A DNA stretch of 64,000 bases from Deinococcus yavapaiensis KR-236 (lineage in GTDB: Bacteria; Deinococcota; Deinococci; Deinococcales; Deinococcaceae), in contig NZ_QJSX01000003.1 in assembly GCF_003217515.1 (NCBI RefSeq), positions 186,001-250,000 of the forward strand, read 5' to 3'. The notes beneath the pieces are model-generated. The model saw only the letters and a program-made list of their open reading frames with translations. It searched no databases and was not told the origin of the DNA. The position numbers and the translations under genes were made by a program. Below are positions 63,812 through 64,000 of the stretch, piece by piece; position 1 is the first letter of the stretch, and each line of letters starts with the position of its first letter.

Positions 63812-63840
63812 AGCGGGCACTCCGATTCGGAGTGCCCGCT
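63812..63840 (-). terminator. Terminator after the right-end small protein
   Basis: A 13-bp stem (AGCGGGCACTCCG with its complement) and a three-base loop, followed on the minus strand by CTTCTC. It separates the small gene from the secreted pair. Confidence 0.75.
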
Positions 63841-63851
63841 CGCCAAGCCCT

Positions 63852-64000
63852 TCACCTTTTCGACAACTCGCCGTACAGGTGCTCGATACAATCGTCGATC
63901 GTCGCGAAGTGCCGACGCTCACCGTTCGTGCCGATGCGTATCGACGCCCGCCATTGCCGCACGCCCGTCTGGCCTTCGTACCACACGCGCAGCACGTACA
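63852..64000 (-). CDS. Small conserved protein with YVLRVW / DDCIEHLY motifs (copy 2, N-terminus outside window)
   Basis: Reading leftwards from the window edge gives YVLRVWYEGQTGV, then a middle ending RIGTNGERRHF, then DDCIEHLYGELSKR and a TGA stop. It is 49 codons and open to the edge, so its start lies beyond 64000. It is a clear paralogue of the 63-residue protein at 39452-39643, sharing YVLRVW, GTNGxRRxF and DDCIxHLYxE in the same order and spacing. A hairpin terminator follows. Both copies lie in neighbourhoods with BTAD regulator pairs and secreted beta-module proteins. Confidence 0.8.
   Translation of the reverse strand, partial: YVLRVWYEGQTGVRQWRASIRIGTNGERRHFATIDDCIEHLYGELSKR

Overview
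The window is GC-rich, densely coded chromosomal DNA that looks like a member of the Deinococcus lineage. The support is indirect. There are many apparently leaderless genes with a TANNNT -10 box only 5-7 bases before the start codon. Housekeeping genes (GroEL, L19, LipA/LipB, malate dehydrogenase, aconitase) show no phage or plasmid character. I see no tRNA, rRNA, CRISPR array or intact insertion sequence.

Region 1 (1-14.3 kb) is core metabolism and ion handling: the 3' part of groL, a KhtTU-like cation/proton antiporter pair, a P1B-4 metal-exporting ATPase under a Fur-like box, lipB-lipA, rplS, mdh, a prepilin peptidase, a TMEM175-like channel, acnA and a small acidic protein. About 0.75 kb of decayed sequence follows.

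Region 2 (15-22.3 kb) is a complete cyanophycin module. One cyanophycin synthetase reads rightwards. Facing it is a tightly overlapped operon of a second synthetase, an isoaspartyl peptidase/asparaginase and a cyanophycinase. Together these could make, depolymerise and fully hydrolyse a multi-L-arginyl-poly-aspartate reserve.

Region 3 (22.4-33.4 kb) holds two acyl-CoA dehydrogenases, a VanW-type exported protein, a bacterial eRF1-like (baeRF/VLRF1-type) protein, an MFS transporter, glmS and a divergent SDR protein. The glmS leader carries a recognisable glmS self-cleaving ribozyme, including a compensatory base pair.

Region 4 (33.6-46.7 kb) and region 6 (57-64 kb) resemble each other. Each has a pair of large BTAD-type regulators with an AAA ATPase core, secreted proteins with carboxypeptidase-regulatory-like modules, and a copy of a small protein containing YVLRVW and DDCI(D/E)HLY. 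They look like two diverged copies of one regulatory and secretory island.

Region 5 (47-57 kb) is an amino-sugar/glycan operon read leftwards: GH38 alpha-mannosidase, then nanE, a MurR/RpiR regulator, a sugar ABC binding protein, two permeases, a DUF4127 protein and a ROK kinase. No ABC ATPase and no NanA lyase are present, so an ATPase must be shared from elsewhere and the entry substrate is unclear.
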